This document shows positions 34,669 through 43,713 of a stretch of 64,000 bases of DNA, piece after piece. How positions within the stretch are numbered: the first letter of the stretch is position 1; each line of letters begins with the position of its first letter. Origin of the DNA: Micromonospora sp. RHAY321 (GTDB taxonomy: Bacteria; Actinomycetota; Actinomycetes; Mycobacteriales; Micromonosporaceae). A model generated the notes under the pieces. That model did not search any database, was not told where the DNA came from, and saw nothing but the letters and a program-made list of their open reading frames with translations. The stretch covers positions 558,001-622,000 of the forward strand of contig NZ_JAMHIW010000001.1 in NCBI RefSeq assembly GCF_023896955.1, given 5' to 3'. A program made the position numbers and the translations under genes.

Positions 34669-37600
34669 GTGAGCAAACCCCGCAACCCGAGCAGGCGTAC
34701 CTCTGCCGCGCTCTTCGCATCGGTCCTGGCCGCCGGTGCCATGACCGTGACGGGCGGTGCCGCCACCGCGAGCGCCGCTCCCTCCGCACCCGACACTCCG
34801 CAGGCCACCCCCGCCGAGGCGTTGGGCTCGCACGACGCCAAGCTCCTGGCCGAGGCCGAGGCGAAGCACGCGCCGACCGTGACCCTGATCGTCGCCACCG
34901 AGAAGGGTGAGGCCGGCCAGGTCGCGGACGGCGTGACGGCTCTGGGCGGCGCCGTCAACCGCCGCTTCGACCAGATCGGCTACGTCCTGGCCACGGTGCC
35001 GACGGCGAAGGTGCTCAAGGCCGCAACGCTGCCGGGCGTATCCGCAGTCGACCTCGACGAGACGATCCAGCGGCCCGACCCCGCCCCCGAGGTCGCCCCG
35101 AACGGCGCCACGGCCGCCAAGCAGGCCGCCACGCTGGCGGGTCCCGGCGCGGGCACCGGCGCGGTCAACCCTTACATGCCGACCAACGAGACCGGCGCGG
35201 AGACGTTCAAGGCGGCCCACCCGCAGTGGGACGGTCGCGGCGTGACCATCGGCATCATGGACTCCGGTATCGACCTGGACCAGCCAGCGTTGCAGAAGAC
35301 CACGACCGGCGAGCGGAAGATCGTCGACTGGGTCACCGCGACGGACCCGGTGACCGAGAACGACGGCACGTGGCGGCGGATGGTCACCGAGGTGACCGGC
35401 CCGTCGTTCACCGCCGGTGGCGCGACCTGGACCGCTCCCGCCGGGACGTACCGGTTCAACCTGTTCCGAGAGTCGATCACCGCGCCCAGCGACCCAGGCG
35501 GCGACGTCAACCGGGACGGGGACACCACCGACGCGTGGGGCGTCCTCTACAACCCGGAGACCCACGACATCTGGGTCGACGTCGACCAGGACAACAGCTT
35601 CACCGACGAGGCGATGATGCGCCCGTACCAGGAGAAGTTCGACGTCGGACACTTCGGCACCGACAACCCCGCCACCCCCGTGCGGGACCAGATGCCCTTC
35701 GTGGTCGAGTACCGCGAGGACGTCGACATCGACCCGGCCGACGGCAAGCCCGGCCCGTACGCCGACTACGTCAACATCGGCATCATCGAGGCGACCCACG
35801 GCACCCACGTCGCGGGCATCACCGCCGCCAACGACATGCTCGGCAACACCGCCTTCGACGGTGCCGCCCCGGGCGCCAAGCTCGTCTCCGCCCGCGCCTG
35901 CTCGTGGGGTGGCGGCTGCACCGCCGCCGCGCTGACCACCGGCATGGCCGACCTGGTCATCAACCGTCACGTCGACGTGGTCAACATGTCGATCGGCGGG
36001 CTGCCGACGCTCAACGACGGCGCGAACGCCCGCGCGCAGCTCTACAACGACCTGATCAGCACCTACGGCGTGCAGCTGTTCATCTCGGCCGGCAACTCCG
36101 GTCCGGGCGTGAACACCGTCGGCGACCCGTCGGTCGCCGAGAACGTCGTCAGTGTCGCGGCGAACATCAGCAGGGACACCTGGCTGGCCAACTACGGCTC
36201 CGTGGTGCGGACGAAGAACGCGCTGTTCAACTTCTCCTCCCGCGGCCCGCGCGAGGACGGTGGGTTCAAGCCGAACATCACCGCCCCGGGTTCGGCGATC
36301 TCCACCGCGCCGACCTGGCAGCCGGGCAACCCGGTCCCCGAGGCCGGCTACCCGCTGCCGCCGGGCTACCAGATGCTCAACGGCACCTCGATGGCCTCCC
36401 CGCAGGCCACCGGCGCCGCCGCGCTGCTGCTGTCCGCGGCCAAGGCCACCGACAAGGGTGTCACCCCGGCGGCACTGCGCCGGGCCATCTACACCTCCGC
36501 CAAGCCGATCGCCGATGTCGCCACCTACGCGCAGGGCTACGGCATGTTCAACGTGCCGGGCGCGTGGAAGCTGCTCAGCAAGACCGTCGAGACCCGGTCC
36601 TACGTCTCGGACGCCCCGGTCTGCACCGAGCTGTCGGAGAACCTCACCCGCTACGACCGCGAGCTGAGCAAGTTCGTCCCCAACCCGAACCGCGGCGCCG
36701 GCGTCTACAACCGCTGCACCTCCGCCGAGGGTGGACCGAAGGTCGGCCAGAGCCGGACCTACCAGGTCAAGGTGACCCGGACCAGCGGCCCGGCCGGCAC
36801 CGTCAGCCACAAGCTGGCCCTGCGCGGCAACGACGGCACCTTCACCGCTCCCAAGACGGTCGCGCTACCGCTCAACAAGGCCGTCTCGATCCCGGTCACC
36901 GCCAAGCCGAAGTCCCTCGGCGCGCACGGCACCATCCTGACCGTGGACGACCCGAAGACCTCGGTGATCGACTTCGAGGTCTCCGCCGTCGTGGTGGCCG
37001 CGAACGAGGTCACGAAGCCGAGCTACTCGTTCTCCGCCGAGGGCTCGGTGTCGCGCAACGCCTTCACCTCGTACTTCGTCAGCGTGCCAGCCGGCGCCGG
37101 TGCGCTGCAGGTGAACCTGTCCGGTATCGCCACCGGGTCGCAGACCCGGTTCATCGCCATCAACCCGTACGGCGTGCCGGTCGACAGCACGGCGAGCACC
37201 GCCTGCTACACCAACTTCTCCGACGCCTCCGCCTGCAAGCCCCAGGAGCGGGACTACCAGAACCCGATCGCCGGGGTCTGGGAGATCGAGGTGGAATCGC
37301 GGCGGACCTCCCCGGCGCTGAACAACCCGTTCCAGCTCCAGGCCCGGGTGCAGGGCGTCACCGTCGAGCCGTCCGTGATCGAACTTCCGTCGGTCACCGC
37401 CGGTCAGCCGACCCCGGCGAACTGGACGCTGACCAACACCTTCGGCCCGGTCGCGGTGACCGGTCAGGGTGGTCCACTGTCCAGCGTGCACGCCGAGCGG
37501 CCCACCATCGCCGAGGGCGCCCAGCAGGAGTATCTGGTGGACGTTCCGGCCGGTGCCACCAGCTTCACCGCCCGGATCGGCAACACCGCCAACCTGGGCG

Positions 37601-37980
37601 CGGATCTGGACCTGACCGTGTTCCGCGGTGACGTCCAGGTCGGGCAGGCAGCCGACGGCGACTCCGAGGAAGCCGTCACCGTTGCCAACCCGCCGGAGGG
37701 CACCTACCGCGTCGTCGTCGACGGGTACGCCGTCGACGGGCCGAACACCAGCACCGCCTACGACTACCGGGACTCGTTCTCGGCCCCGTCGCTGGGCACG
37801 CTCGCCACCCCGAGCACCCCGCTGGCCCTGCCCAACGGCGCCACCGCCACCCTCACCGGCACCGTGACCGCCCACTCCACGCCGGGCGCTGGGCGCGAGC
37901 TGTTCGGCGAGCTGGCTGTCGTGACCACCGAAGGCGCGGTCGTCGGCCGCGGCGCCGTCTCCATCGGCACCGTCAGCTGA
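34669..37980 (+). CDS. Secreted subtilisin-like serine peptidase (S8)
   Basis: 1103 residues. A signal peptide (about 1-39) precedes an inhibitor-I9-like propeptide (about 60-130, with RRFDQIGYVLATVPTAKV). The S8 catalytic domain has Asp198 in GIMDSGID, His377 in THGTHVAGI, the oxyanion Asn in ISAGNSGPG and Ser574 in NGTSMASPQ. About 150 residues inserted between Asp and His include a DxNxDG-type calcium motif. The C-terminal half is beta-rich with prepeptidase-like domains. GTG 34669 has GGAGGA eight bases upstream. It is a degradative exoenzyme, with no visible link to zinc control. Confidence 0.92.
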   Translation: MSKPRNPSRRTSAALFASVLAAGAMTVTGGAATASAAPSAPDTPQATPAEALGSHDAKLLAEAEAKHAPTVTLIVATEKGEAGQVADGVTALGGAVNRRFDQIGYVLATVPTAKVLKAATLPGVSAVDLDETIQRPDPAPEVAPNGATAAKQAATLAGPGAGTGAVNPYMPTNETGAETFKAAHPQWDGRGVTIGIMDSGIDLDQPALQKTTTGERKIVDWVTATDPVTENDGTWRRMVTEVTGPSFTAGGATWTAPAGTYRFNLFRESITAPSDPGGDVNRDGDTTDAWGVLYNPETHDIWVDVDQDNSFTDEAMMRPYQEKFDVGHFGTDNPATPVRDQMPFVVEYREDVDIDPADGKPGPYADYVNIGIIEATHGTHVAGITAANDMLGNTAFDGAAPGAKLVSARACSWGGGCTAAALTTGMADLVINRHVDVVNMSIGGLPTLNDGANARAQLYNDLISTYGVQLFISAGNSGPGVNTVGDPSVAENVVSVAANISRDTWLANYGSVVRTKNALFNFSSRGPREDGGFKPNITAPGSAISTAPTWQPGNPVPEAGYPLPPGYQMLNGTSMASPQATGAAALLLSAAKATDKGVTPAALRRAIYTSAKPIADVATYAQGYGMFNVPGAWKLLSKTVETRSYVSDAPVCTELSENLTRYDRELSKFVPNPNRGAGVYNRCTSAEGGPKVGQSRTYQVKVTRTSGPAGTVSHKLALRGNDGTFTAPKTVALPLNKAVSIPVTAKPKSLGAHGTILTVDDPKTSVIDFEVSAVVVAANEVTKPSYSFSAEGSVSRNAFTSYFVSVPAGAGALQVNLSGIATGSQTRFIAINPYGVPVDSTASTACYTNFSDASACKPQERDYQNPIAGVWEIEVESRRTSPALNNPFQLQARVQGVTVEPSVIELPSVTAGQPTPANWTLTNTFGPVAVTGQGGPLSSVHAERPTIAEGAQQEYLVDVPAGATSFTARIGNTANLGADLDLTVFRGDVQVGQAADGDSEEAVTVANPPEGTYRVVVDGYAVDGPNTSTAYDYRDSFSAPSLGTLATPSTPLALPNGATATLTGTVTAHSTPGAGRELFGELAVVTTEGAVVGRGAVSIGTVS

Positions 37981-37995
37981 CATCGCCGCACCGCG

Positions 37996-38032
37996 CAGGA
38001 GCCCATTTCCGACCTTCGGAGATGGGCTCCTG
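37996..38032 (+). terminator. Terminator of the subtilisin gene
   Basis: An 11-bp arm (37996-38006 with 38022-38032) continues through one T-G pair into a further 5-bp stem with a CCT loop, giving a 17-bp hairpin 15 bases after the stop. Confidence 0.88.
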
Positions 38033-38091
38033 CCGGTCCTGCAGGCCGGACTGACGTCACCTCCGGACATCACCGAAGAGAAGGGGGCGGT

Positions 38092-39156
38092 GTGGCCGCA
38101 TCCGATCGCAAAACCCCGCCCGACACGAGCACCGAGGCCGATCGACCGGGCCTCGACCATCCGAGCAACACACCACACGCCACGTCCGTCGAGGACGGAG
38201 GTCGTCGTGGCCGGATCGGCTCGGTCGAGATCTTCGCCGCGGTGCTGGTCCTGCTGATCTTTCTGCGTGAGCCCCTGGCTGGTCTGCTGACCACACCGTC
38301 GCTGGCGACCTGGACGACGGTGTTCGTCTCGGTCATGGTGCAGGCCGTGCCCTTCCTGGTCTTCGGGGTGCTGCTGTCCGCCGTGATCGCGGTCTTCGTT
38401 CCCCGCTCGTTCTGGGCTCGGGCCCTGCCGAAGCACCCCGCCCTCGCCGTCCCGGTGGCGAGTGCCGCCGGCGTGGTCCTACCCGGCTGCGAGTGCGGTG
38501 CGGTGCCGATCGCCGGCTCGCTGATCCGCCGAGGGGTCACGCCCGCGGCCGCGCTGGCGTTCCTGCTCGCCGCACCGGCGATCAATCCGATCGTGCTCGC
38601 CGCCACGGCCGTGGCCTTTCCCCACAACCCTGAAATGGTCCTGGGCCGTGCCGTCGCCAGCCTGATCGTCGCCATGGTCATGGGCTGGCTGTGGCTGCGC
38701 CTCGGTCGCGCCGACTGGATCCGGCTTCCGCACCGACCCGATCTGGACGGGCTCGGACGCGGGGAGATGTTCTGGTCCGCCGTACGACACGACGTGGTCC
38801 ACGCTGGCGGCTTCCTCGTCATCGGCGCGATGGCCGCAGCCAGCATCAACGTCCTCGTCCCCGAACGGTGGCTGCAGACCCTCGCCGACCAGCCGTTGCT
38901 CTCCGTGCTCGCCCTGGCGGGGCTCGCGGTGCTGCTGTCCATCTGCTCCGAGGCGGACGCGTTCGTCGCCGCCTCGTTGTCGCAGTTCTCTCTCACCGCC
39001 CGCCTGGCCTTCCTGGTGGTCGGCCCGATGGTCGATCTGAAACTCATCTCCATGCAGGCCGGCATCTTCGGCCGGCGCTTCGCCGCCCGATTCGCGCCGG
39101 CCACCTTCGCGGTCGCCGTCACGGTCGCCGTCATCACCGGGATGGTGCTGCTGTGA
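38092..39156 (+). CDS. UPF0718/YraQ-type permease
   Basis: 354 residues, about eight membrane segments after a polar N-terminus. Signature motifs are PGCECGAVPIAGSLIRRG near residue 130, AAPAINPIVL, CSEADAFVAAS and VGPMVDLKL. The conserved C-x-C in a membrane loop suggests metal or sulfur handling, but the transported species is unknown. The GTG start follows AAGGGGG by four bases. It is translationally coupled to a TIGR03943 protein, its constant partner in many bacteria. Confidence 0.85.
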   Translation: MAASDRKTPPDTSTEADRPGLDHPSNTPHATSVEDGGRRGRIGSVEIFAAVLVLLIFLREPLAGLLTTPSLATWTTVFVSVMVQAVPFLVFGVLLSAVIAVFVPRSFWARALPKHPALAVPVASAAGVVLPGCECGAVPIAGSLIRRGVTPAAALAFLLAAPAINPIVLAATAVAFPHNPEMVLGRAVASLIVAMVMGWLWLRLGRADWIRLPHRPDLDGLGRGEMFWSAVRHDVVHAGGFLVIGAMAAASINVLVPERWLQTLADQPLLSVLALAGLAVLLSICSEADAFVAASLSQFSLTARLAFLVVGPMVDLKLISMQAGIFGRRFAARFAPATFAVAVTVAVITGMVLL

Positions 39157-39944
39157 ACCGTCTGACCCAGGCCTGCATCATGATCTTCTTTGCCGCCGCT
39201 GTTCTGCAGGCCAGCGTCACCGACCTCTACCTGCGCTACGTGAAGGAAGAGTTGCGGCCGTTCCTGATCGCCGCCAGCCTGCTGCTGATCGCCGCCGCCG
39301 TGATGACCCTGTGGTACGAACTGCGGCCAGATCCCGGGACGACCGCCGACCGGACCAACCCGGACGACCGGGAGGCCACGAATGCTGAACAAGCCACGAG
39401 TGGGTCACCGGCCGCAGTGACCCACGACGGACACGCCCACCACGAACCACGAGTCGCCTGGCTGCTGATCCTCCCCGCCCTCGGCCTACTGCTGGTAGCC
39501 CCGCCCGCCCTCGGCTCGTACGCCGCCGGCCAGGCGGGCACCGCCGTCACCACCCAACAGGACTACGGCGACGACTACCCACCCCTGCCCGCCGGCGATC
39601 CGGCACGAACCACCGTGCTCGACTACGCTGCCCGCGCCCTGTTCGACAAGGGCCAGTCGATCGGCAACCGCCGGGTAGAGCTAACCGGATTCGTCACACC
39701 CGGACCCGACGGGCAACCGATCCTCGCCCGCATGGTCATGTCCTGCTGCGCCGCCGACGGCCGGCCCGTCAAACTCGGCATGTCCGGCAACGCGCCCACC
39801 GGACTGGCCAACGACACCTGGATCCAGGTCACCGGCCGCTACACCGACCGCCTCACCCGCGACCCGGTCAACGACGAAGAGATCCCCTACATCGAGGTCG
39901 ACTTCTGGCGACAGGTGACCGCCCCGAAGGACCCGTACGATTGA
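39153..39944 (+). CDS. TIGR03943 family membrane protein with His-rich linker
   Basis: 263 residues: two N-terminal membrane helices, a linker containing THDGHAHHEP (about 89-98), another helix, and an extracytoplasmic domain with RMVMSCCAADGRPV and WIQVTGRYTD. The GTG start overlaps the permease stop (GTGA). The linker histidines and adjacent cysteines could bind metal, and the location next to a zinc island is suggestive, but no Zur box was found ahead of this pair. The IS element begins right after its stop codon. Confidence 0.8.
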   Translation: MNRLTQACIMIFFAAAVLQASVTDLYLRYVKEELRPFLIAASLLLIAAAVMTLWYELRPDPGTTADRTNPDDREATNAEQATSGSPAAVTHDGHAHHEPRVAWLLILPALGLLLVAPPALGSYAAGQAGTAVTTQQDYGDDYPPLPAGDPARTTVLDYAARALFDKGQSIGNRRVELTGFVTPGPDGQPILARMVMSCCAADGRPVKLGMSGNAPTGLANDTWIQVTGRYTDRLTRDPVNDEEIPYIEVDFWRQVTAPKDPYD

Positions 39945-39947
39945 CGA

Positions 39948-39971
39948 TCTCTCCGCCCTATAGGACGGAGA
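39948..39971. repeat. IS end hairpin, tnpB side
   Basis: A 10-bp arm pair with one mismatch closes on TATA (arms 39948-39957 and 39962-39971). The tnpB stop codon lies inside it. By analogy to other TnpB elements, the guide-type RNA would be read on the minus strand through this end. Confidence 0.65.
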
Positions 39972-41190
39972 TTCCCTCCACGCTGCGCGTGGACCGCACG
40001 GCGTCGGGGCGGATTCCTGCTTCTCGGCGCGGTGCCGGCACGGGTGCCGGTCTTACCTGCGCTCCACGGGCGTTTAGGCTCTCGGCGCGTCCCGCCGCGA
40101 GTATGTTTCTGGCGGCGTTGACGTCCCGGTCGTGGACGGCCCCGCACGGGCAGGTCCACGACCGGACGGACAGCGGCTTGGGTCCGTCGATCCGGCCGCA
40201 CGTCGAGCATGTCTGCGACGTGGGCAGGAACCGGTTGGTCTTTGCAAACGTCCGCCCGCGCCGGGCGGCCTTGTACTCCAACATCTGCACGAACTGCGCC
40301 CAGCCCGCGTCGTGCACCGATTTGGCCAGCCGGGTCCGGCCGAGACCGACGACGCATAGGTCCTCGACGTACACCGCTTGGTTGTCGCGGATGATCCGTG
40401 TCGAGAGCTGGTGCTGCCAGTCCTGCCGGCTGTCGGCCACCCGAGCGTGCGCGCGGGCGACCTTGACGACGGCCTTCTTGCGGTTGTTGCTGCCCCGCTG
40501 CTTTCGGGACAGGTCCTGCTGCAACCGGCGCAGTTTGCGGGCCGACCGGCGCAAGAACTTCGGGGCGGCGACCTTCTTGCCGTTGGACAGGACGGCGAAG
40601 TGGGTCAACCCGAGGTCGATGCCCACCTCGGCGTCGACCGGAGGCAGCGGGTCGTCGGCGGCGACCACAACGAACGAGGCGAAGTACCGACCAGCCGCGT
40701 CCCGGATGACCGTGACCGAGGTTGGTGCGGCCGGCAGATGCCGGGACCAACGCACCGCAAGGTCGCCGATCTTCGGCAACCGGAGCCGGCCGTTGTCGAG
40801 CACCTTGAACCGGGCGTTCGCGGTGAACCGGATCGCCTGCCGGTTGTCCTTGCGGGACCGAAACCTCGGTGGGGCGACCTTGCGGCCCTGGCGCTTGCCG
40901 CTGATCGAGGTGAAGAAGTTCCGGTACGCGACGTTAAGGTCCGCGAGGGCCTGCTGGAGTACCACCGCCGACACCTCGCCCAGCCACTCCCGCTCAGGCG
41001 TCTGCTTGGCCTGGGTGATGACCCGCTTCGACAGGTCACCATCGGACAGGTACCCCTCGCCTGCCTCGCGCGCCTGCTGGCGTGCGCGCAGCCCGTCGTT
41101 GAACACCACCCGCGCGCACCCGAACGCCCGCGCCAGCAAAACCTGCTGAGCGGGCGTCGGGTAGACGCGGTAGTTGTACCGAAGCTGCAC
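39958..41190 (-). CDS. tnpB: TnpB (RNA-guided nuclease of IS605 family)
   Basis: About 410 residues. RuvC catalytic residues are intact: Asp near 192 in GIDLGL, Glu near 276 in YVEDLC, Asp near 356 in DRDVNAA. A zinc finger is formed by CSTCG and CPCG. The N-terminus VQLRYNYRVYPTPAQ is typical. The GTG at 41190 is chosen; a TTG three codons upstream (41199) is possible. It is intact, so potentially active. Confidence 0.88.
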   Translation of the reverse strand: MQLRYNYRVYPTPAQQVLLARAFGCARVVFNDGLRARQQAREAGEGYLSDGDLSKRVITQAKQTPEREWLGEVSAVVLQQALADLNVAYRNFFTSISGKRQGRKVAPPRFRSRKDNRQAIRFTANARFKVLDNGRLRLPKIGDLAVRWSRHLPAAPTSVTVIRDAAGRYFASFVVVAADDPLPPVDAEVGIDLGLTHFAVLSNGKKVAAPKFLRRSARKLRRLQQDLSRKQRGSNNRKKAVVKVARAHARVADSRQDWQHQLSTRIIRDNQAVYVEDLCVVGLGRTRLAKSVHDAGWAQFVQMLEYKAARRGRTFAKTNRFLPTSQTCSTCGRIDGPKPLSVRSWTCPCGAVHDRDVNAARNILAAGRAESLNARGAQVRPAPVPAPRREAGIRPDAVRSTRSVEGISVL

Positions 41191-41213
41191 AGAGGACAAT
41201 CTAACATTGGCCT

Positions 41214-41630
41214 ATGGTCGAGCTCGGGAACGTTCGCGCTGGCAGACACTGCGTCTTCACCCTGCACGCTCATTTGGTCTTCGTCACCAAATTTCGGCAC
41301 CAGGTGTTCGGTGACCGGCACCTGACCCGCCTGGAGGAAATCATGCGGGCGGTGTGCGCCGACTTCGAGACCGACCTGGTCGAGTTCAACGGCGAGAGCG
41401 AGCACGTACACCTGCTGGTCAATTTTCCGCCCAAGGTGGCCCTGTCGAAGCTGGTCAACAGCCTTAAGGGCGTGTCCTCGCGGCGGATGCGACAAGAGTT
41501 CCCCGACCTGATCCGCCACTACTACCGAGCCAACAAGCTGTGGTCAGCCTCGTACTTCGCCGGCTCCGTCGGCGGCGCACCCTTGACCGTCCTGCGCCAG
41601 TACATCGAGCAGCAAAACCGTCCCGGTTAG
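41214..41630 (+). CDS. tnpA: TnpA, IS200-type Y1 HUH transposase
   Basis: 138 residues. The HUH motif is HVHLLV near residue 64, and the nucleophilic Tyr is in LRQYIEQQ near 130. WSASYFAGSVGG is the family C-terminal motif. It starts 23 bases from the divergent tnpB start and is apparently complete. Confidence 0.9.
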   Translation: MVELGNVRAGRHCVFTLHAHLVFVTKFRHQVFGDRHLTRLEEIMRAVCADFETDLVEFNGESEHVHLLVNFPPKVALSKLVNSLKGVSSRRMRQEFPDLIRHYYRANKLWSASYFAGSVGGAPLTVLRQYIEQQNRPG

Positions 41631-41673
41631 AGCACGCTCGGGCCTGGCGGCCCTCCCGCGCGGGCCTTCACCC

Positions 41674-41689
41674 CCGCCCTAAAGGGCGG
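41674..41689. repeat. IS end hairpin, tnpA side
   Basis: A 6-bp perfect stem CCGCCC/GGGCGG with TAAA loop. On the minus strand it resembles the opposite end (CTCCGnCCTnTAGGGCGG). Confidence 0.55.
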
Positions 41690-41745
41690 AGCACTGGCCC
41701 GCATCCTGGTAGCACGTCATCGGTCCGGCTGGTGCTGCCCGTCAG

Positions 41746-42420
41746 TCACCCGCCGGATCCTTCTGCGGCGCCGTCGGGGGCGAAAGCGTCGCCCCCGGGA
41801 CCGGTCTCGAGGTGGACGTGCTGGTGGCCGTGGCCGGCGTCGATGTTGATCTGATCGAGCTGGGTCGCGGCGATGGACCAGGTCGCCGCCGCCTGGGTTG
41901 CCTGCCGCGTCGCCAGTTGTGTCAGGGCGGCCCGCTGGGCAGCCGGACCGGTGACGGCGAGCAGGTAGGTGTCGACGGCGAGTGCCGCCTGGTCGAGAGC
42001 CACACGGAGCCCTCCCCGTGCCACGTTGGTCGCGGTGGTGCCCGACGGCGGGTCGGCCAACGGCTGCGCCGCTTGACGCACGGCCTGCTGCCACTGGCGG
42101 GCCTGTTCGGCGCCGGCCTGCTGGCTGGGCGTGTCCGCCTTCAGGGCGGCGAGGATGGGCGAGATCTCGTCGCTCAGGCGGCGGGCCGTCGTGGTCAACT
42201 CGGCGATCTGCTGGGTGTCCCTCCGTGCCTCGGCCTCCCGCATCTCGGTGATGCTCGAGTCGATGGGGTCCGGACGCCCGACGGTGTAGCCGACGGCACC
42301 CCCCAGGAGAGCGGCCGCGAGCCCGATCGCCGTGACGACGGCCGCGAGACGCCCGATCCGGTTGCGGCGCGTATCGCGCGCGGGGAGCAGGTAGGAGGGC
42401 TTGCCGGTACGGCGCGACAC
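41746..42420 (-). CDS. Membrane-anchored hypothetical protein with His-rich C-terminus
   Basis: 224 residues: a basic cytosolic N-terminus, one membrane helix (about 27-48), then a mostly helical extracytoplasmic domain rich in Ala, Gln and Arg, ending in AGHGHQHVHLE and a Gly-rich tail. I do not recognise the family. The GTG start has AAGGAG five bases upstream. The His cluster could bind a transition metal; this is inference. Confidence 0.65.
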   Translation of the reverse strand: MSRRTGKPSYLLPARDTRRNRIGRLAAVVTAIGLAAALLGGAVGYTVGRPDPIDSSITEMREAEARRDTQQIAELTTTARRLSDEISPILAALKADTPSQQAGAEQARQWQQAVRQAAQPLADPPSGTTATNVARGGLRVALDQAALAVDTYLLAVTGPAAQRAALTQLATRQATQAAATWSIAATQLDQINIDAGHGHQHVHLETGPGGDAFAPDGAAEGSGG

Positions 42421-42556
42421 AACATCTCCTTGCGTCGATGGAGAGGTGGTCGCAGCCTAGCGTCCTTTCCTCAAGCTCGTCGATACTTCACGACGGGCTC
42501 GCAAGAACTTCCGCTCTCCCCGACAGAAGCCCACAGCGGCCTGCGCCGATCAGGCG

Positions 42557-43057
42557 TCAGACGACGCGCCGCAAGGTCCCCGCGTCACTGCGTGTCCACA
42601 CGAGACCGGCCGCGTCGACGAACATCATCGTCATCGAGAACGTGTGGCCGCTCTGGGGCGCCTTGTCGGTGAGCTGAGCCCAGTCCACCGCGTTCTGTTG
42701 CGACTCGCCCGCCGGTATGCGGGCGAACGTCGTCGAGCCGACGTGCCGACTCGCCGGCGGGGCACCACCGCCGTACCGGGGAGGCGCAGGAGCTGCGAAG
42801 ACCTGGCATTCGACGCCGTACACCGGCATGGAGCTGTTGTTCATCACCAGAGCGCTCACCTGGCCCGCGGCATCCGCCCCCGCAACACCCATGATCAGCC
42901 TGGCCTAGTGCGCCATCGCGTCGTCGCGGTCGAGGCGCCGCTGCCGGACCTCCCACCAGAGCCCGTACGCCAGCCCGGCGAAGGCCAGGACGGAACCGAT
43001 CCCGGCGATCCAGTCGGGCACGGTGCCCCACTCGACGGCGCCCGTGGCGAACTCCAT
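42557..43057 (-). pseudogene. Small membrane-protein gene interrupted by in-frame TAG
   Basis: The upstream part (42905-43057) encodes 50 residues: MEFATGAVEW, a membrane helix, and the basic stretch WWEVRQRRLDRDDAMAH, then TAG. In the same frame the reading continues ARLIMGVAGADAAGQVSALV to residue 166 with the VMNNSSMPVYGVECQVF strand pattern seen in small actinobacterial membrane proteins with this layout. A single nonsense mutation is the simplest explanation. An ATG 12 bases past the TAG could allow a separate 111-residue product. Confidence 0.65.
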
Positions 43058-43126
43058 CCGCCAAAGGTAGGTCACCCACGCCCGGACCCTCCGGTGGCGG
43101 CCGGGTAGTGGGTCGAGCGTTTCGCG

Positions 43127-43546
43127 TCAGCGGGGCGGCATCTCCCGGCGGGACGGGAACGGGGTGCCGGGCTGACCGAGGGTCGATCGGGCGCGCAGCC
43201 CGACCGACCAGCGCACCGGGTTCAGCCGGCCGGTGCCCACGATGGCCAGGCCGATTCCGACCGCCACCACGGCGATGGCCGTGCTGGCGACCGTGAGCGG
43301 CACGTCGTACCGGATCCGGGTGCCGTCGACGGCGAAGCCGAGCATGGCCATGAAGTGCATCGCCCAGATGGCGGTGCCGCCCAGTGCCCAGGCGGCCAGC
43401 AGACCCCACCAGGCACGCTGGCCGGCGGTGCCGGCCGTGCGGATACGCCCGGCGCACACCAGCCCGAGGACCGAACCGAGCACGGACAGCGCGTAGCTCA
43501 GCGCGGGCGTGATCCACCCGTACTCAAAGTGATTGATCTCCGCCAC
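43127..43546 (-). CDS. Truncated MHYT-domain membrane protein
   Basis: 139 residues. The N-terminus AEINHFEYGWITPALSY and the motif WAMHFMAMLGFAVDG match the first half of MHYT sensor domains, which normally have six or seven helices and further MH-x-x motifs. Here only about four helices remain before a polar tail, so the C-terminal half is lost; the 69 bases left before the next gene cannot hold it. GTG 43546 has AGAAGG five bases upstream. Confidence 0.65.
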   Translation of the reverse strand: MAEINHFEYGWITPALSYALSVLGSVLGLVCAGRIRTAGTAGQRAWWGLLAAWALGGTAIWAMHFMAMLGFAVDGTRIRYDVPLTVASTAIAVVAVGIGLAIVGTGRLNPVRWSVGLRARSTLGQPGTPFPSRREMPPR

Positions 43547-43624
43547 GGCGGCCTTCTCCCCATCAGTTACCGGCGCGTAAAGGACGCGCCCGGGCAATGA
43601 TCAGGGGTGGCCTGAGCAGGCGCA

Positions 43625-43659
43625 ACAGCACCCCCCGGGCCTGTTCCGGGGGGTGCTGT
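43625..43659. terminator. Terminator after helY
   Basis: A perfect 14-bp stem (43625-43638 with 43646-43659), rich in C/G runs, closes a 7-nt loop. It is 54 bases downstream of the helY stop on the minus strand. Confidence 0.85.
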
Positions 43660-43713
43660 CGCGGTGACCGTCCGATGCGTCGATTCGCCGGCGGCGATGA
43701 CCGACAGTGATGG

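Larger units (their letters stand above)
39945..41697. mobile_element. IS200/IS605-group insertion sequence with divergent tnpA and tnpB
   Basis: Both element genes are full length and divergent. Similar imperfect palindromes mark the two ends (39948-39971 and 41674-41689), as expected of subterminal hairpins recognised by the HUH transposase. The left boundary is immediately after TTGAC at 39941-39945; the right boundary is uncertain by some tens of bases. No target duplication is expected for this group. Confidence 0.75.

Noticed and set aside
34582..36810. Long minus-strand frame of 742 codons
   Set aside because: It mirrors the subtilisin gene in antisense, has a repetitive low-complexity composition and no start signal.
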